A stretch of 33,737 nucleotides of DNA from contig JBBDSV010000058.1 of assembly GCA_040904785.1 (NCBI GenBank), forward strand, positions 1 to 33,737. Reading direction: 5' to 3'. A model generated the notes under the pieces. That model was not told the DNA's origin and did no database searches. It saw nothing but the letters and a program-made list of their open reading frames with translations. Below, in pieces: positions 26,192 to 33,737 of this stretch. The DNA is from JBBDSV01 sp040904785 (GTDB lineage Bacteria; Actinomycetota; Nitriliruptoria; Nitriliruptorales; Nitriliruptoraceae). How positions within the stretch are numbered: the first letter of the stretch is position 1; the number at the start of each line of letters is the position of its first letter. A program made the translations under genes and the position numbers.

Positions 26192-27367
26192 TCAGCGACC
26201 CGCCAGCTCCTTTTCGAATGCCGACGGGAAGCGGGTACGTACCGGAACTCCGTCCAGCCAATCGGTCAGCTCAACCGCACGTTCCCCGATCCTGTCGGTT
26301 CGCTCCCGGCCGACGTCGGTCAACAGCTCCCACACGATCTCGCCGTCGCTCCGTTGCGCCCAACCGCCGACGATCCGGCCGTCGACCCAGACCGTCGGAC
26401 CGATGTTGCCGTTGCGGTCGAAGAGCACCCCGTGCTCGTCGCCGAGGAAGAAGTCGCGCTGCTTCCATCCCATCGGTGTCGGGTCGAGCCCCGGGAGCAG
26501 GGCCACCGCATCGACCTGCTCGCTGCATTCGACATCGTCCAGGACGAACCCCTCGAGCCCGCTGTCGAGTTCCACGGTGCACGCACCGACGGCGTCCAGC
26601 GCGGCGGCTGTCTGCCGCTTGGTCCAGCCGGTCCACCACCGCAGGTCTTCCAAGGTCGCGGGTCCGTACGCTTGCAGATAGCGGCGAGCGAGTGCCGTCC
26701 GCGCGGCGGCCGGGTCGCGTTCGTCGTGATCCCGCCCGAACCATTGCCGCGACGCCGCCCAGCGATACTGGCTCGACCGCCAGGTCCCCACGGGCCGCGT
26801 TCGCACAATCCGGCCGTCCATCGCGAGCAGCGACAACAACCGCGACGACAGCGGTGCGCGCTGTGCCCACTTGCCCGAACCGAGGGTGATCGGCATCTGC
26901 AGGCGCGGCACACGGTCGGCCAACTCGCTCGTCGTCAGCTCGCCGCCGTGACGTTCGAGCACAGCGAGCGCTTCCCGACTGACGTCGTCGAGCCACACGT
27001 CGGCGGACTCGTCGACGTCTTCGGCCTCGACCCACCCCGCGACACGCGCTCGATCCTGCTCGAGGAACCGCTGGGTTGCGCCGGCCAGGAAATCACCCGA
27101 CTCATCCGCGAGGACGACGAACAGGGTGCGACGCATCGCGTGCAGCCGGCAGAGCATGCGCGTCTCGTACAGATCAGCCTCGAGATCCCGACGGCTCAGC
27201 ACCGCGGTCCGTGCCCAGCACGCCAGGTACGGCGTGATCGGGTCGCTCGAGTGCATCGCCACGACACTGCGGACGACTGCCGTCGCGTCGGGCGCGGCGC
27301 GTCCGAGGTGGTGGCGTCGCACGATCCGACGGCGCCGCTCGTCATCGTCGATGCGCCGGGACGTCAT
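26192..27367 (-). CDS. Winged-helix DNA-binding protein of the AlkZ/YcaQ (HTH_42) family
   Basis: A 391-aa protein with tandem winged-helix domains of the AlkZ-like family, whose studied members are glycosylases that unhook alkylated or cross-linked DNA bases. Seen are the N-terminal RRIVRRHHLGR and VVRSVVAMHSSDPITPYLACWAR helices, LHAMRRTLFVV, a central LARRYLQAYGPATLEDLRWWTGW helix-turn-helix and C-terminal LLPGLDPTPMGW, FDRNGNIGPTVWVDGRIVGGW. The catalytic site of AlkZ relatives has Gln at the place read here as HSS in AMHSSDP, so activity may differ or be absent. ATG 27367 has AGGAG five bases upstream. It lies 98 bases downstream of the PadR-linked membrane gene and may be transcribed with it. 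Confidence 0.82.
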   Translation of the reverse strand: MTSRRIDDDERRRRIVRRHHLGRAAPDATAVVRSVVAMHSSDPITPYLACWARTAVLSRRDLEADLYETRMLCRLHAMRRTLFVVLADESGDFLAGATQRFLEQDRARVAGWVEAEDVDESADVWLDDVSREALAVLERHGGELTTSELADRVPRLQMPITLGSGKWAQRAPLSSRLLSLLAMDGRIVRTRPVGTWRSSQYRWAASRQWFGRDHDERDPAAARTALARRYLQAYGPATLEDLRWWTGWTKRQTAAALDAVGACTVELDSGLEGFVLDDVECSEQVDAVALLPGLDPTPMGWKQRDFFLGDEHGVLFDRNGNIGPTVWVDGRIVGGWAQRSDGEIVWELLTDVGRERTDRIGERAVELTDWLDGVPVRTRFPSAFEKELAGR

Positions 27368-27465
27368 CCGAACTCCTGATCCACTCGCGTTCGTTCGACT
27401 TTCGCCGTGCCGTCGTGACACATGTCGGCGGGCACCCACCCTGCACCGCAAGCGGCGACGTACCG

Positions 27466-28809
27466 CTAGCCGAAGAGGAACAGCGGCGGGACGGCGAGCA
27501 CGACGAAGGCGATCCACCCAGCGAACACCGGAAGGTAGGTCGTCTGCCATTGCTCAAGCCGGTGAAACGTTGTGCGGCCCGAAAGGAATTGTGTCGACCA
27601 CCAGGCGGCACCGGCAAGGTTGACGAGCAGCACGAGGTTCAGCCCGAGTGCGGCGACCCGGTTCGGCGTCAGACCGAGTTCCCCGATGCGCACGACCATC
27701 GTGCCGAAAACCATGAGGTCGAGTGCCAGCGCGCTGACGACCGCGACGAGCTGCATGCGATCCATCCATCCGGGTGGCGCAGACGGATCGCGTGCCGACA
27801 TGCCGTACAGCACGAGGCCGAGCACAACAACGAGGAGCGCATCGAAGCCAGCCAGCAGTTCCCGATCAAACGCGCCTGCCAGCCCGGTGACCGCGTGAAC
27901 GATCGCCGCGCCCGCAAGCATCACCGCGAACAGCGGGGTGAACACCATGGTCAGCACCGGCGCCATGTTCTCGATGACCCGCTGCTTCGACTCGACGAGC
28001 CATGCGGCGATGACGACGGCGCCGGGAATGCCGGCCGGGAGCACCCACTCGGCGACCAGGTCGGGCATCTCGGGCCCCAACGGCGAGAGCACGAGCATCG
28101 TGAGTGCCATCAGCACACCGCCGCCGAGCGCGATGAGCACGTAGTAGATGAACCACTCACCGGTGAACCGCACGAAGTCCATGCGCCGTTCACGTGACCA
28201 GACTTCGCCGCCCAGGTAGGCGACGCCGACAACGAACCACAACAGCACCGGAAGATGCAGTGCGACCAGCAGCTCGGTCGCCGACTCGGCGCGGTAGGGA
28301 TAGACGTTGATCAGCACGGCCACCGCGGCGATGCCACCGGCGAGCACCGCCCAGTGGCGGGCGCCGAGTCCACGCCGATGTGCGAAGTAGGCGACGAGAA
28401 ACGGCAGTACGACGAATGCGAGGTTGCGGCCGAGCCACATCGACTCGTCGTCAGGAAATCCCGCGATGAGTCTGACGACGTGCGCGGCGAGTGCCGCACC
28501 ACCGGCGAACAGGACAGCGTCGAGCCACGAGCCGCGTCCACCCGCATCGTCGCCGTCACCCATCAGCACGAGCTGCTTCCACAACCGACCGGAATGTTCC
28601 CGCGCGAACTCACGGGTCAACGCATCCACCGTGCCAACGCGCTTGACCGCCACAAGAAATGCTTCGTCGGCGCGAAGCCCCAGTGCTTCGAGCTCGTCGA
28701 TCTGCTCGCGAAGATGGGACTCGAGCTCATCGACATCGTCGCGGTCGAGCGTTCCACCGGCAGAGACGAACTCGCGCCAGGTGGCGAGCTGCGCGTCAAT
28801 CGAACTCAT
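27466..28809 (-). CDS. PadR-coupled membrane protein with permease-prefix-like N-terminus
   Basis: A 447-aa protein. The soluble N-terminal helical region (LATWREFVSAGGTLDRDDVDELESHLREQIDELEALGLRADEAFLVAVKRVG) matches the pattern of the permease prefix/DUF1700 region that often follows PadR regulators. About ten to eleven hydrophobic helices make up the rest. No transporter signature or catalytic motif is visible. The start ATG 28809 overlaps the padR stop as ATGA, a translational coupling signal, so PadR very probably controls it. The function is unknown; envelope or drug-stress roles are common guesses for such pairs. Confidence 0.7.
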   Translation of the reverse strand: MSSIDAQLATWREFVSAGGTLDRDDVDELESHLREQIDELEALGLRADEAFLVAVKRVGTVDALTREFAREHSGRLWKQLVLMGDGDDAGGRGSWLDAVLFAGGAALAAHVVRLIAGFPDDESMWLGRNLAFVVLPFLVAYFAHRRGLGARHWAVLAGGIAAVAVLINVYPYRAESATELLVALHLPVLLWFVVGVAYLGGEVWSRERRMDFVRFTGEWFIYYVLIALGGGVLMALTMLVLSPLGPEMPDLVAEWVLPAGIPGAVVIAAWLVESKQRVIENMAPVLTMVFTPLFAVMLAGAAIVHAVTGLAGAFDRELLAGFDALLVVVLGLVLYGMSARDPSAPPGWMDRMQLVAVVSALALDLMVFGTMVVRIGELGLTPNRVAALGLNLVLLVNLAGAAWWSTQFLSGRTTFHRLEQWQTTYLPVFAGWIAFVVLAVPPLFLFG

Positions 28810-29171
28810 GTTCCGGCTCCCTGGAGCACGGAACGGGCGGTCTTGGACTGTGCCCACGCATCATCGAATGCCTGGGCGACCGTCACCCATTGGCGCCGAT
28901 GTTCGGCGAGCGCTGCGCGACCCGCAGCGGTGATCGCGTAGTACTTGCGACGGCGCCCCTCGGGTGGTGTGCGCCATTCGGTCGATACGTACCCCTGCCG
29001 TTGCAGCCGATGCAGCAATGGGTAGAGCATCCCGTCGGTCCATTCGAGTTCGCCGTCGGACAGTTCTCGGACACGCTTGAGGATGCCGTAGCCGTAGTTG
29101 TCGCCGTCGACGAGGATGGCGAGCACGAGCGGCGTCGCCGACGCCGCGACAAGGTCCTTGTCGATCTGCAC
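28806..29171 (-). CDS. PadR-family transcriptional regulator
   Basis: A 121-aa PadR-type winged-helix repressor of the short subfamily. Seen are LVLAILVDGDNYGYGILKRVRELSDGELEWTDGMLYPLLHRLQRQGYV, the family hallmark with the YGYxI and LYPxLxRLxxxGxV motifs, then the wing EGRRRKYYAITAAGRAAL and a dimerisation helix. GTG 29171 is supported by GGAGG (29178-29182) six bases upstream; the longer frame to 29198 runs through that site. The gene overlaps the downstream membrane gene by four bases. Its leader carries direct and inverted repeats that could be its own operator. Confidence 0.92.
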   Translation of the reverse strand: MQIDKDLVAASATPLVLAILVDGDNYGYGILKRVRELSDGELEWTDGMLYPLLHRLQRQGYVSTEWRTPPEGRRRKYYAITAAGRAALAEHRRQWVTVAQAFDDAWAQSKTARSVLQGAGT

Positions 29172-29208
29172 GCCACACCTCCGTAGTCGCGGGGCCAACC
29201 CGCCACTT

Positions 29209-29259
29209 ACACCTCAAATGCTTGTACATCGAACCTCAATGCATAGTACTGCGAGGTGT
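29209..29259. promoter_or_regulatory. Direct and inverted repeats upstream of padR, candidate operator
   Basis: ACCTCAAATGC (29211-29221) and ACCTCAATGC (29233-29242) repeat with a 22-base period, two turns of the helix. ACACCTC (29209-29215) also faces its complement GAGGTGT (29253-29259). TACTAT on the minus strand (plus 29243-29248 region) could be a -10 box inside the cluster. The site also lies ahead of the divergent monooxygenase gene. Confidence 0.5.
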
Positions 29260-29377
29260 CCGGCGTGGGCATGGCCGCGCGTACAGGGGCTGGCAGACGA
29301 GACGCCAGCGACCGAGCATGCGTAGCGCTGAGCTCCATCATTAGGGTGTGGCCTCCAACCGGCCCGGGAGGTCATTG

Positions 29378-29707
29378 GTGACGCAGGTCGCCCTTGTCGT
29401 GGAATTCCGCATCGTGGAATCACGCCGCGACGAGTTCCTCGCGCTCATCGGCGAGCATGCTCGTCGCACGTCGGCCGAGGAGCCCGGCTGCGTGCAGTTC
29501 GACGTGCTCGAACCATTCGCGGTCCAGAACCTCGATGGCAGTGTCGTCGATGCCGACGTCGATGCGGTGAGGCTCTACGAGGTCTACCGGGACGAAAACG
29601 CGTTCGCGACGCACCTGGATTCGCCCCTGCTCCCCACGTTGCGCGCGGCGTACCGGGACATGGTGCGCGAGCGTCGGATCATCCGCTGTCACGTGCGCGG
29701 GTCATGA
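29378..29707 (+). CDS. Antibiotic biosynthesis monooxygenase (ABM/YgiN)-like protein
   Basis: A 109-aa dimeric alpha+beta barrel protein. The features are the first strand VALVVEFRIVESRRDEFLALIGEHARRTSAEEPGCVQFDVLEP and the later VRLYEVYRDENAFATHLDSP, which are the ABM-domain signatures. Relatives include YgiN quinol monooxygenase and many stress or small-molecule enzymes without cofactor. The substrate is unknown. GTG 29378 has GGGAGG (29366-29371) six bases upstream. It shares an intergenic region of about 200 bases with the divergent padR gene and could be part of its regulon. Confidence 0.82.
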   Translation: MTQVALVVEFRIVESRRDEFLALIGEHARRTSAEEPGCVQFDVLEPFAVQNLDGSVVDADVDAVRLYEVYRDENAFATHLDSPLLPTLRAAYRDMVRERRIIRCHVRGS

Positions 29708-29824
29708 TCGGCACCACGGCTAGCACGGCACCCACCGGTCGCTGGAGCACCTGGCGCGCCGACAAAGCAAGCATCGCCGCGAACGGCTGACACGCAACGG
29801 ACCGCGACCAACACTGGTGGCCAA

Positions 29825-29899
29825 ACGGACTTCGCGACCTTGCTCGCCCACGAACTCGCGCGCAGCAAGGCGATGGAACGGATTCTGCGCGCACCGTGA
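29825..29899 (+). pseudogene. Possible remnant of a DUF2200 C-terminus
   Basis: The frame reads TDFATLLAHELARSKAMERILRAP and stop. The segment HELARSKAMERILR aligns without gaps to the end of the intact DUF2200 protein in this window (DELARGKSMDKVLR), with eight identities in 14 and several conservative changes. No DUF2200 body or start precedes it. It lies in the 228-base gap between convergent genes, otherwise without a recognisable gene. The match is short, so coincidence is possible. Confidence 0.4.
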
Positions 29900-29935
29900 G
29901 GCCTACGCAAACCGCCGCGCGGTCCGCCATAGCGA

Positions 29936-31300
29936 TCACGCCGAGGTGTGGCCGGCACCGCTGAGCCAACGGCCTGTGGCCGACTCCATCGTCAGCGCGC
30001 CTTCCCGCACAATGACCTGTCCTCGCAGGACAGTGCCGACAGGTGCGCCACGCACCTCACGTCCGTGGTATGGGGTCCAGCCGGCGCGTGACCAGACCTG
30101 CGTGTCATCGAGTGTGCGACGCGCCATTGGATCGATGAGAACGAAATCTGCGTCGCCGCCCACGGCGATGTCGCCCTTGCCCGCGAGCCCGTAGCGACGC
30201 GCCGGGCCGGTGGAGTAGCAAGCGGCGAGCCGCTGCCAACTGAGCCGGCCGGTCACTGCCGCATCGATCATGATCGACGACGTCGTGTCTAGACCGGGGA
30301 GCCCGAAATGGGCATCCCAGAGATCACCGCCGAGCTTCTGGTCCACGGTCGAGGGCGCATGATCGGTGGAAAGCAGGTGGATGGTTCCCGAGGTCAGCGC
30401 GCGCCACATCTCATCTTCTTCAATGTCCGAGCGGATGCGCGCCGGCGGGGTGAACTTGCGCAATGCGCCCTGCTCGATGACCTCGTGCTCTCGGAGTGTC
30501 AGGTACTGAGGACAACTCTCCGCGACCATCGGCGCGCCGCGCCTTCGCGCCTCGCTGACGAGATCGAGCACACGTGGATTCGACGCGTGTGCAACCGTAA
30601 CCCACGCGCCCGTCAGTTCGGCGAGTTGACCGGTCGTGCCGACAGCGACCAGCTCGGCTTCACGCGATCGCCACTCGGTGAGTAGCGCGCCGTCGAATCG
30701 ACCCGCTGCGCGTAGCACACGCTCGTTCACGGCGGTCATGAGGTCGTCTTCGCAGTGGACCAACGCACGTGCTTCGTGGCGTGCGAGCACGTCGAACAAC
30801 GGGAACATCCGGTCGGCAGTGATCGCCGGCACACCGTGTGTCTCGCAGGTGAAGACCTTGAAGAAGGCGATGCCTGCGCGCCACAGCGGACCGACATCCG
30901 CGAGATTGTCGGTCCACGCATGCGCCGCAAATCCGTAGTCGACCCACGAGCGGCCGATGACGTGGTCGCGCTTTTCTTCCAGCCGTTCGACGGACGTGAT
31001 GGGCCAACTGTGCGTGTGTTCGATGATCGTGGTCACGCCGGAGCGCGCGGCTGCCGCGGTCCCGGCCTCGAAGGTCTCCCGGGTTCCATCGCCCGGCTCC
31101 ATGAGATGGACATGCGTGTCCACGAATCCCGGCAGCACGACGAGCCCGGTCGCGTCAACCTCGTCGTCAGCGGCAACTGATGTCCCGTGCGGTACGAGTC
31201 CGACGACACGGCCGTCGTCAACGACGACGTCGACTGGCCGCTGCGCGGTGGCCGCGGTGACCACCGTTCCACCGCGAACGACGAGCTGCACGCGATTCAT
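29936..31300 (-). CDS. Dihydroorotase/hydantoinase/allantoinase-like cyclic amidohydrolase
   Basis: A 454-aa metal-dependent amidohydrolase. All expected ligands of the binuclear site are present: H63 and H65 in DTHVH, carboxylated-Lys candidate K148 in FFKVF, H182 in VHCED, H238 in AHASNP and D313 in STDHAP. The N-terminal composite beta domain carries VVRGGTVVTAA. The family opens cyclic amide rings such as hydantoin, dihydropyrimidine, dihydroorotate or allantoin; the motifs do not decide which. No pyr genes are nearby, so a catabolic role is likelier than pyrimidine synthesis. The start overlaps the cysteine hydrolase stop as ATGA. Its partners are a ureido- or amide-type hydrolase, an esterase-like hydrolase and a nucleoside-type ABC permease. 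Confidence 0.88.
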   Translation of the reverse strand: MNRVQLVVRGGTVVTAATAQRPVDVVVDDGRVVGLVPHGTSVAADDEVDATGLVVLPGFVDTHVHLMEPGDGTRETFEAGTAAAARSGVTTIIEHTHSWPITSVERLEEKRDHVIGRSWVDYGFAAHAWTDNLADVGPLWRAGIAFFKVFTCETHGVPAITADRMFPLFDVLARHEARALVHCEDDLMTAVNERVLRAAGRFDGALLTEWRSREAELVAVGTTGQLAELTGAWVTVAHASNPRVLDLVSEARRRGAPMVAESCPQYLTLREHEVIEQGALRKFTPPARIRSDIEEDEMWRALTSGTIHLLSTDHAPSTVDQKLGGDLWDAHFGLPGLDTTSSIMIDAAVTGRLSWQRLAACYSTGPARRYGLAGKGDIAVGGDADFVLIDPMARRTLDDTQVWSRAGWTPYHGREVRGAPVGTVLRGQVIVREGALTMESATGRWLSGAGHTSA

Positions 31301-31950
31301 GTCGACAGATTCTCGTCGAGGAACGCCAACACGTCCGACGTGTCGGCCACATTGCCGAACGCACGATCGACGCATTGAAGCGCTGCCTCATGCAGTTCTT
31401 CGCCGTCGACGGTGTCGACACAGTCGGAAACGACGATGCAGGAGAAGTCACGCACGGACGCCTGGATGGTCGTCGCGAGCACGCAACTGTTGGTGTTGAC
31501 GCCCGTCAACAACAGGAGGTTGACGTTGAGACTGCGCAGCAGAAATTCCAGGTCGGTTGCGACGAAACAGTCGTACCTCTTCTTCGTATCGACGATGTGG
31601 TCGTACCCATCGCTGTACAGACCCGGCATCAGTTCGAGGCCCGGGGACCCGTCGAGGTTGTGCCGCATCACGTTCGTCCGCGATGCGTCGGTATCTGCGA
31701 CAGAACGCCAGAACGGATTCATCGCGATCTCCGCGACGTTCCGGTACCGCGTCACCACGTGCACCACAGGGACGTCGCGCGAACGCACCGCGTCGAGGAG
31801 TTGGACATTGGCCTCAATCACGGCGCGCGATCGCTCCGGTGTGAGCGCCATCGTGGCCACGTCAGGGTCGAGATGGCCGCGATGCAGATCGATGGTCACA
31901 GCTGCCGGTCGGATCTGTCCGGTCGGCAATCCCACGTCAGCCGGATTCAC
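31297..31950 (-). CDS. Isochorismatase-like cysteine hydrolase
   Basis: A 217-aa alpha/beta cysteine hydrolase. The triad is visible as D21 (VTIDLHRGH), a Lys at 123 or 124 (VDTKKRYDCF) and nucleophile C156 (GVNTNSCVLAT), in the usual order. The family includes isochorismatase, nicotinamidase, N-carbamoylsarcosine amidase, ureidoacrylate and biuret hydrolases. Next to a cyclic amidohydrolase, hydrolysis of a carbamoyl or ureido product is the natural guess. GTG 31950 overlaps the upstream stop as GTGA, and its own stop overlaps the next start as ATGA, so the three proteins should be made in step. Confidence 0.88.
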   Translation of the reverse strand: MNPADVGLPTGQIRPAAVTIDLHRGHLDPDVATMALTPERSRAVIEANVQLLDAVRSRDVPVVHVVTRYRNVAEIAMNPFWRSVADTDASRTNVMRHNLDGSPGLELMPGLYSDGYDHIVDTKKRYDCFVATDLEFLLRSLNVNLLLLTGVNTNSCVLATTIQASVRDFSCIVVSDCVDTVDGEELHEAALQCVDRAFGNVADTSDVLAFLDENLST

Positions 31951-33206
31951 GACTCCCCCTTGCGCCAGGTCTTCGGGTGGGGCCGACGACTGACCGAACC
32001 GTCTCCACCTACCCACTCGAACGCTTCCGCCACGGCCTTGCCGTCAACACGATCGCGTAACCAGTCGTACGCGTACGTGTTCCAGTTGGGGCCGTGGACC
32101 GTCGACGGCGAACCCGAGAAGGCATGCCGCTCACCCTCGTACACAAGGATCGACGCGGGGCCGCCGGAACGCGCGATGAGGTCGTAACTGTGCTCGATCG
32201 GTGACAGCTCGTCTTCCTCGCCCGCAAGCACCAACCATGGTGTGGTCATCGACGCCACGAGTTCCCGTAGATCGAGTGATTGTGCGAAACGGTCGAACTC
32301 GTCCTCGTCATCTATGTCCGCCATCCACATGTATCGCGCCTTAAAGGTCGGCGACGCTTGTTCGAAGATGGTGTGACCCCCCGGCTCGTGGCAGACAAGA
32401 CCAACCGCGCAACCGCGAAGGTCGGGTTGCGTCGCGGCGACCTGCGTCATCCAGAACGAACCGAACGATAGGCCGAATGCCGCGATGCGGTCGTCGTCGA
32501 TCTCGGGGCGCGACCGCAACTCATTCATCCAGACATCTCCGGCGTCAACCCAGTTCCGCGTCCGCATGTGCACACCGCGGATCGGCGCCTCACCCTGACC
32601 GGGGCCATCGACGGACAGCACGGCGAATCCACGTTGGAGCAGTTTGTCGCCATACATCGAGACATTGAGTTCCTTGGGCGCATCCATCCCGCCACAGGCG
32701 AGCACCGCGGGTACCTGCTCACCGCTCCACCCCGGCGGAAAGTGGAGCCAAGCTGGCAGCACGCCACCTTCGAATTCCCATTCGATCCGTTCGACCCGAT
32801 GATCCGCGTGCCGCGCGTACCCCTCGAAGCACGCATTCTTGCGGTCGTCGAGCTCGACCAACTGATCCGTTGTTTCCCAGATCGGCCATTCGGCGCTCGC
32901 CCACAGCAGAGCCGCGATGTAGTAGTGCTCCCGAGCGGCGACCGAATAGCCCTGCGCTTCCGCTGCGCGAGCCTTCGCTTCGCGACGCTCGGCGGCAGCG
33001 GCGAACGCAGGCGTGATGTCCGCGAACTTCGTGACCTGGGAATTCACCCACCGGAAGTCGAAGGTCGCGTCGACACCTATCGGTTTCAGCGTGTAGCCGA
33101 TCCGTGGCTGATCCCACTCGAGCCCATCCGTTCGAATGGCGACATCGATGAGCCACCGTTGCTCGTGCCAGCGGCGCGGTCCTCGACGCGTGAGATTGAT
33201 CGTCAT
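31947..33206 (-). CDS. Alpha/beta hydrolase, FrsA / 2,6-dihydroxypseudooxynicotine hydrolase-like
   Basis: A 419-aa serine hydrolase. A helical N-terminal domain (about 60-135) acts as a lid in relatives. The core has the oxyanion-side CGGMDAPKELNV, VLSVDGPGQGEAP, nucleophile S247 in GLSFG, acid D332 in GEEDELSP and H361 in GERHAF. This two-domain form resembles 2,6-dihydroxypseudooxynicotine hydrolase of nicotine breakdown, a C-C bond hydrolase, and FrsA-like esterases. The actual bond cleaved is unknown. ATG 33206 has GGAGG (33214-33218) seven bases upstream and follows the ABC permease stop by 16 bases. The stop overlaps the next start by four bases. Confidence 0.85.
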   Translation of the reverse strand: MTINLTRRGPRRWHEQRWLIDVAIRTDGLEWDQPRIGYTLKPIGVDATFDFRWVNSQVTKFADITPAFAAAAERREAKARAAEAQGYSVAAREHYYIAALLWASAEWPIWETTDQLVELDDRKNACFEGYARHADHRVERIEWEFEGGVLPAWLHFPPGWSGEQVPAVLACGGMDAPKELNVSMYGDKLLQRGFAVLSVDGPGQGEAPIRGVHMRTRNWVDAGDVWMNELRSRPEIDDDRIAAFGLSFGSFWMTQVAATQPDLRGCAVGLVCHEPGGHTIFEQASPTFKARYMWMADIDDEDEFDRFAQSLDLRELVASMTTPWLVLAGEEDELSPIEHSYDLIARSGGPASILVYEGERHAFSGSPSTVHGPNWNTYAYDWLRDRVDGKAVAEAFEWVGGDGSVSRRPHPKTWRKGES

Positions 33207-33222
33207 TCGTCGTCCTCCAGTC

Positions 33223-33737
33223 CTAGCGATGCGTGACGGGTCGACCGAGCGCGCTCGGCGGCCGCATGTTCTTGATAAGTCCCGCGAGTGCCGCGAGCGT
33301 GACCAGGTACGGCAGGGCAACAAGCAGTTGATACGGCACACCGAGGCCGAGCACCTGCGCGCGCACCTGGAAGGCATCGGCAGCGGCAAACAGCACAACT
33401 GCGGCCGCGGTCCACCCGGGTTTCCATCGTCCGAAGATCACGGCCGCGAGCGCGATGAATCCGCGCCCAGACGTGACATTTTCCGTGAAAACGCCGAGGC
33501 TGGCCAACACCAGTTGCGCTCCACCGAATCCGGCGAGCACCCCGCACACGAGCAATGCCTGCCATCGAGTTCGCACGGGGTCAACGCCGAGCGCCATCGC
33601 GGCATCCGGATCCTCACCAACGGCCCGAAGTCGAAGGCCGAAATGGGTTTGCTGGATGAGCAGCGCGACGAGCGGGACGAGTGCGAAGCTGCCGTACACC
33701 ACCAGACTGTGGTTGAACAAGAGCGGCCCGAGAACCG
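33223..33737 (-). CDS. ABC transporter permease, NupQ/YufQ-like (5' end beyond window)
   Basis: The last 171 residues are in the window, and the frame stays open to the edge. The sequence has several membrane helices and the cytoplasmic EAA-like loop FGLRLRAVGEDPDAAMALGVDPVRTRWQALLVCGVLAGFGGA. This is typical of the second permease of BmpA-type nucleoside/purine ABC importers (branched-chain amino acid permease superfamily). Its partners, a first permease, an ATPase and a lipoprotein, would lie just outside. The stop is 16 bases before the alpha/beta hydrolase start, so the importer probably feeds the downstream hydrolases. The substrate class is inferred from family. Confidence 0.85.
   Translation of the reverse strand, partial: VLGPLLFNHSLVVYGSFALVPLVALLIQQTHFGLRLRAVGEDPDAAMALGVDPVRTRWQALLVCGVLAGFGGAQLVLASLGVFTENVTSGRGFIALAAVIFGRWKPGWTAAAVVLFAAADAFQVRAQVLGLGVPYQLLVALPYLVTLAALAGLIKNMRPPSALGRPVTHR

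Noticed and set aside
29708..29935. A whole gene in the gap between the ABM-like and amidohydrolase genes
   Set aside because: No frame has a start with a ribosome site and coding-like sequence; only the short DUF2200-like remnant is seen.

Overview
The window is high-GC bacterial DNA, densely coding on both strands, most probably from an actinobacterium. The evidence is an HspR/HAIR-controlled dnaK operon, an EtfD-type membrane Fe-S oxidoreductase, a dCTP deaminase close to the mycobacterial dUMP-forming enzyme, an LAXTG (sortase E-type) sorting signal, many GTG starts and a tRNA without encoded CCA. The high GC and the gene families would suit the class Acidimicrobiia, but that is inference. 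I see no prophage, insertion sequence or CRISPR array.

Layout. 1-979: the end of a sensor kinase and its NarL-type response regulator. 992-3491: a ProA-like dehydrogenase, divergent from a CarH-type MerR/B12 regulator. 3502-6670: a dodecin, a small membrane protein, a phytoene-desaturase-like flavoenzyme and a PAP2 phosphatase, all on the minus strand. 6835-8601: a secreted beta-helix protein with an LAMTG wall-sorting signal, whose end overlaps a large LuxR/ATPase regulator (8543-11236). 11339-12688: a purine permease behind a perfect 16-bp palindrome. 12799-20281: a six-gene heat-shock operon on the minus strand (dnaK, hsp20, grpE, dnaJ, hspR, clpB) with a HAIR operator at 20400-20416. 20510-21369: an overlooked small membrane ORF and a DUF192 lipoprotein. 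21567-24934: EtfD, a voltage-sensor-like membrane protein and a LemA-like protein. 24931-26184: dcd, tRNA-Gly(CCC) and a DUF2200 protein. 26192-29171: an AlkZ-like winged-helix protein and a translationally coupled PadR/membrane-protein pair. 29378-29707: an ABM monooxygenase-like protein. 29936-33737: a probable catabolic operon of ABC permease (cut by the window end), alpha/beta hydrolase, cysteine hydrolase and hydantoinase/allantoinase-like amidohydrolase.

How genes work together. The chaperone operon is the clearest unit: HspR should bind the HAIR at the dnaK promoter and so control its own operon. The minus-strand operon at 29936-33737 has two consecutive 4-nt start/stop overlaps and reads as an import-and-hydrolysis route for a cyclic ureide, imide or related heterocycle; this is the best candidate for an undescribed pathway. 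The CarH-like regulator lies near a dodecin and a CrtI-like flavoenzyme, which hints at a light/flavin/isoprenoid neighbourhood, but that link rests on proximity only.
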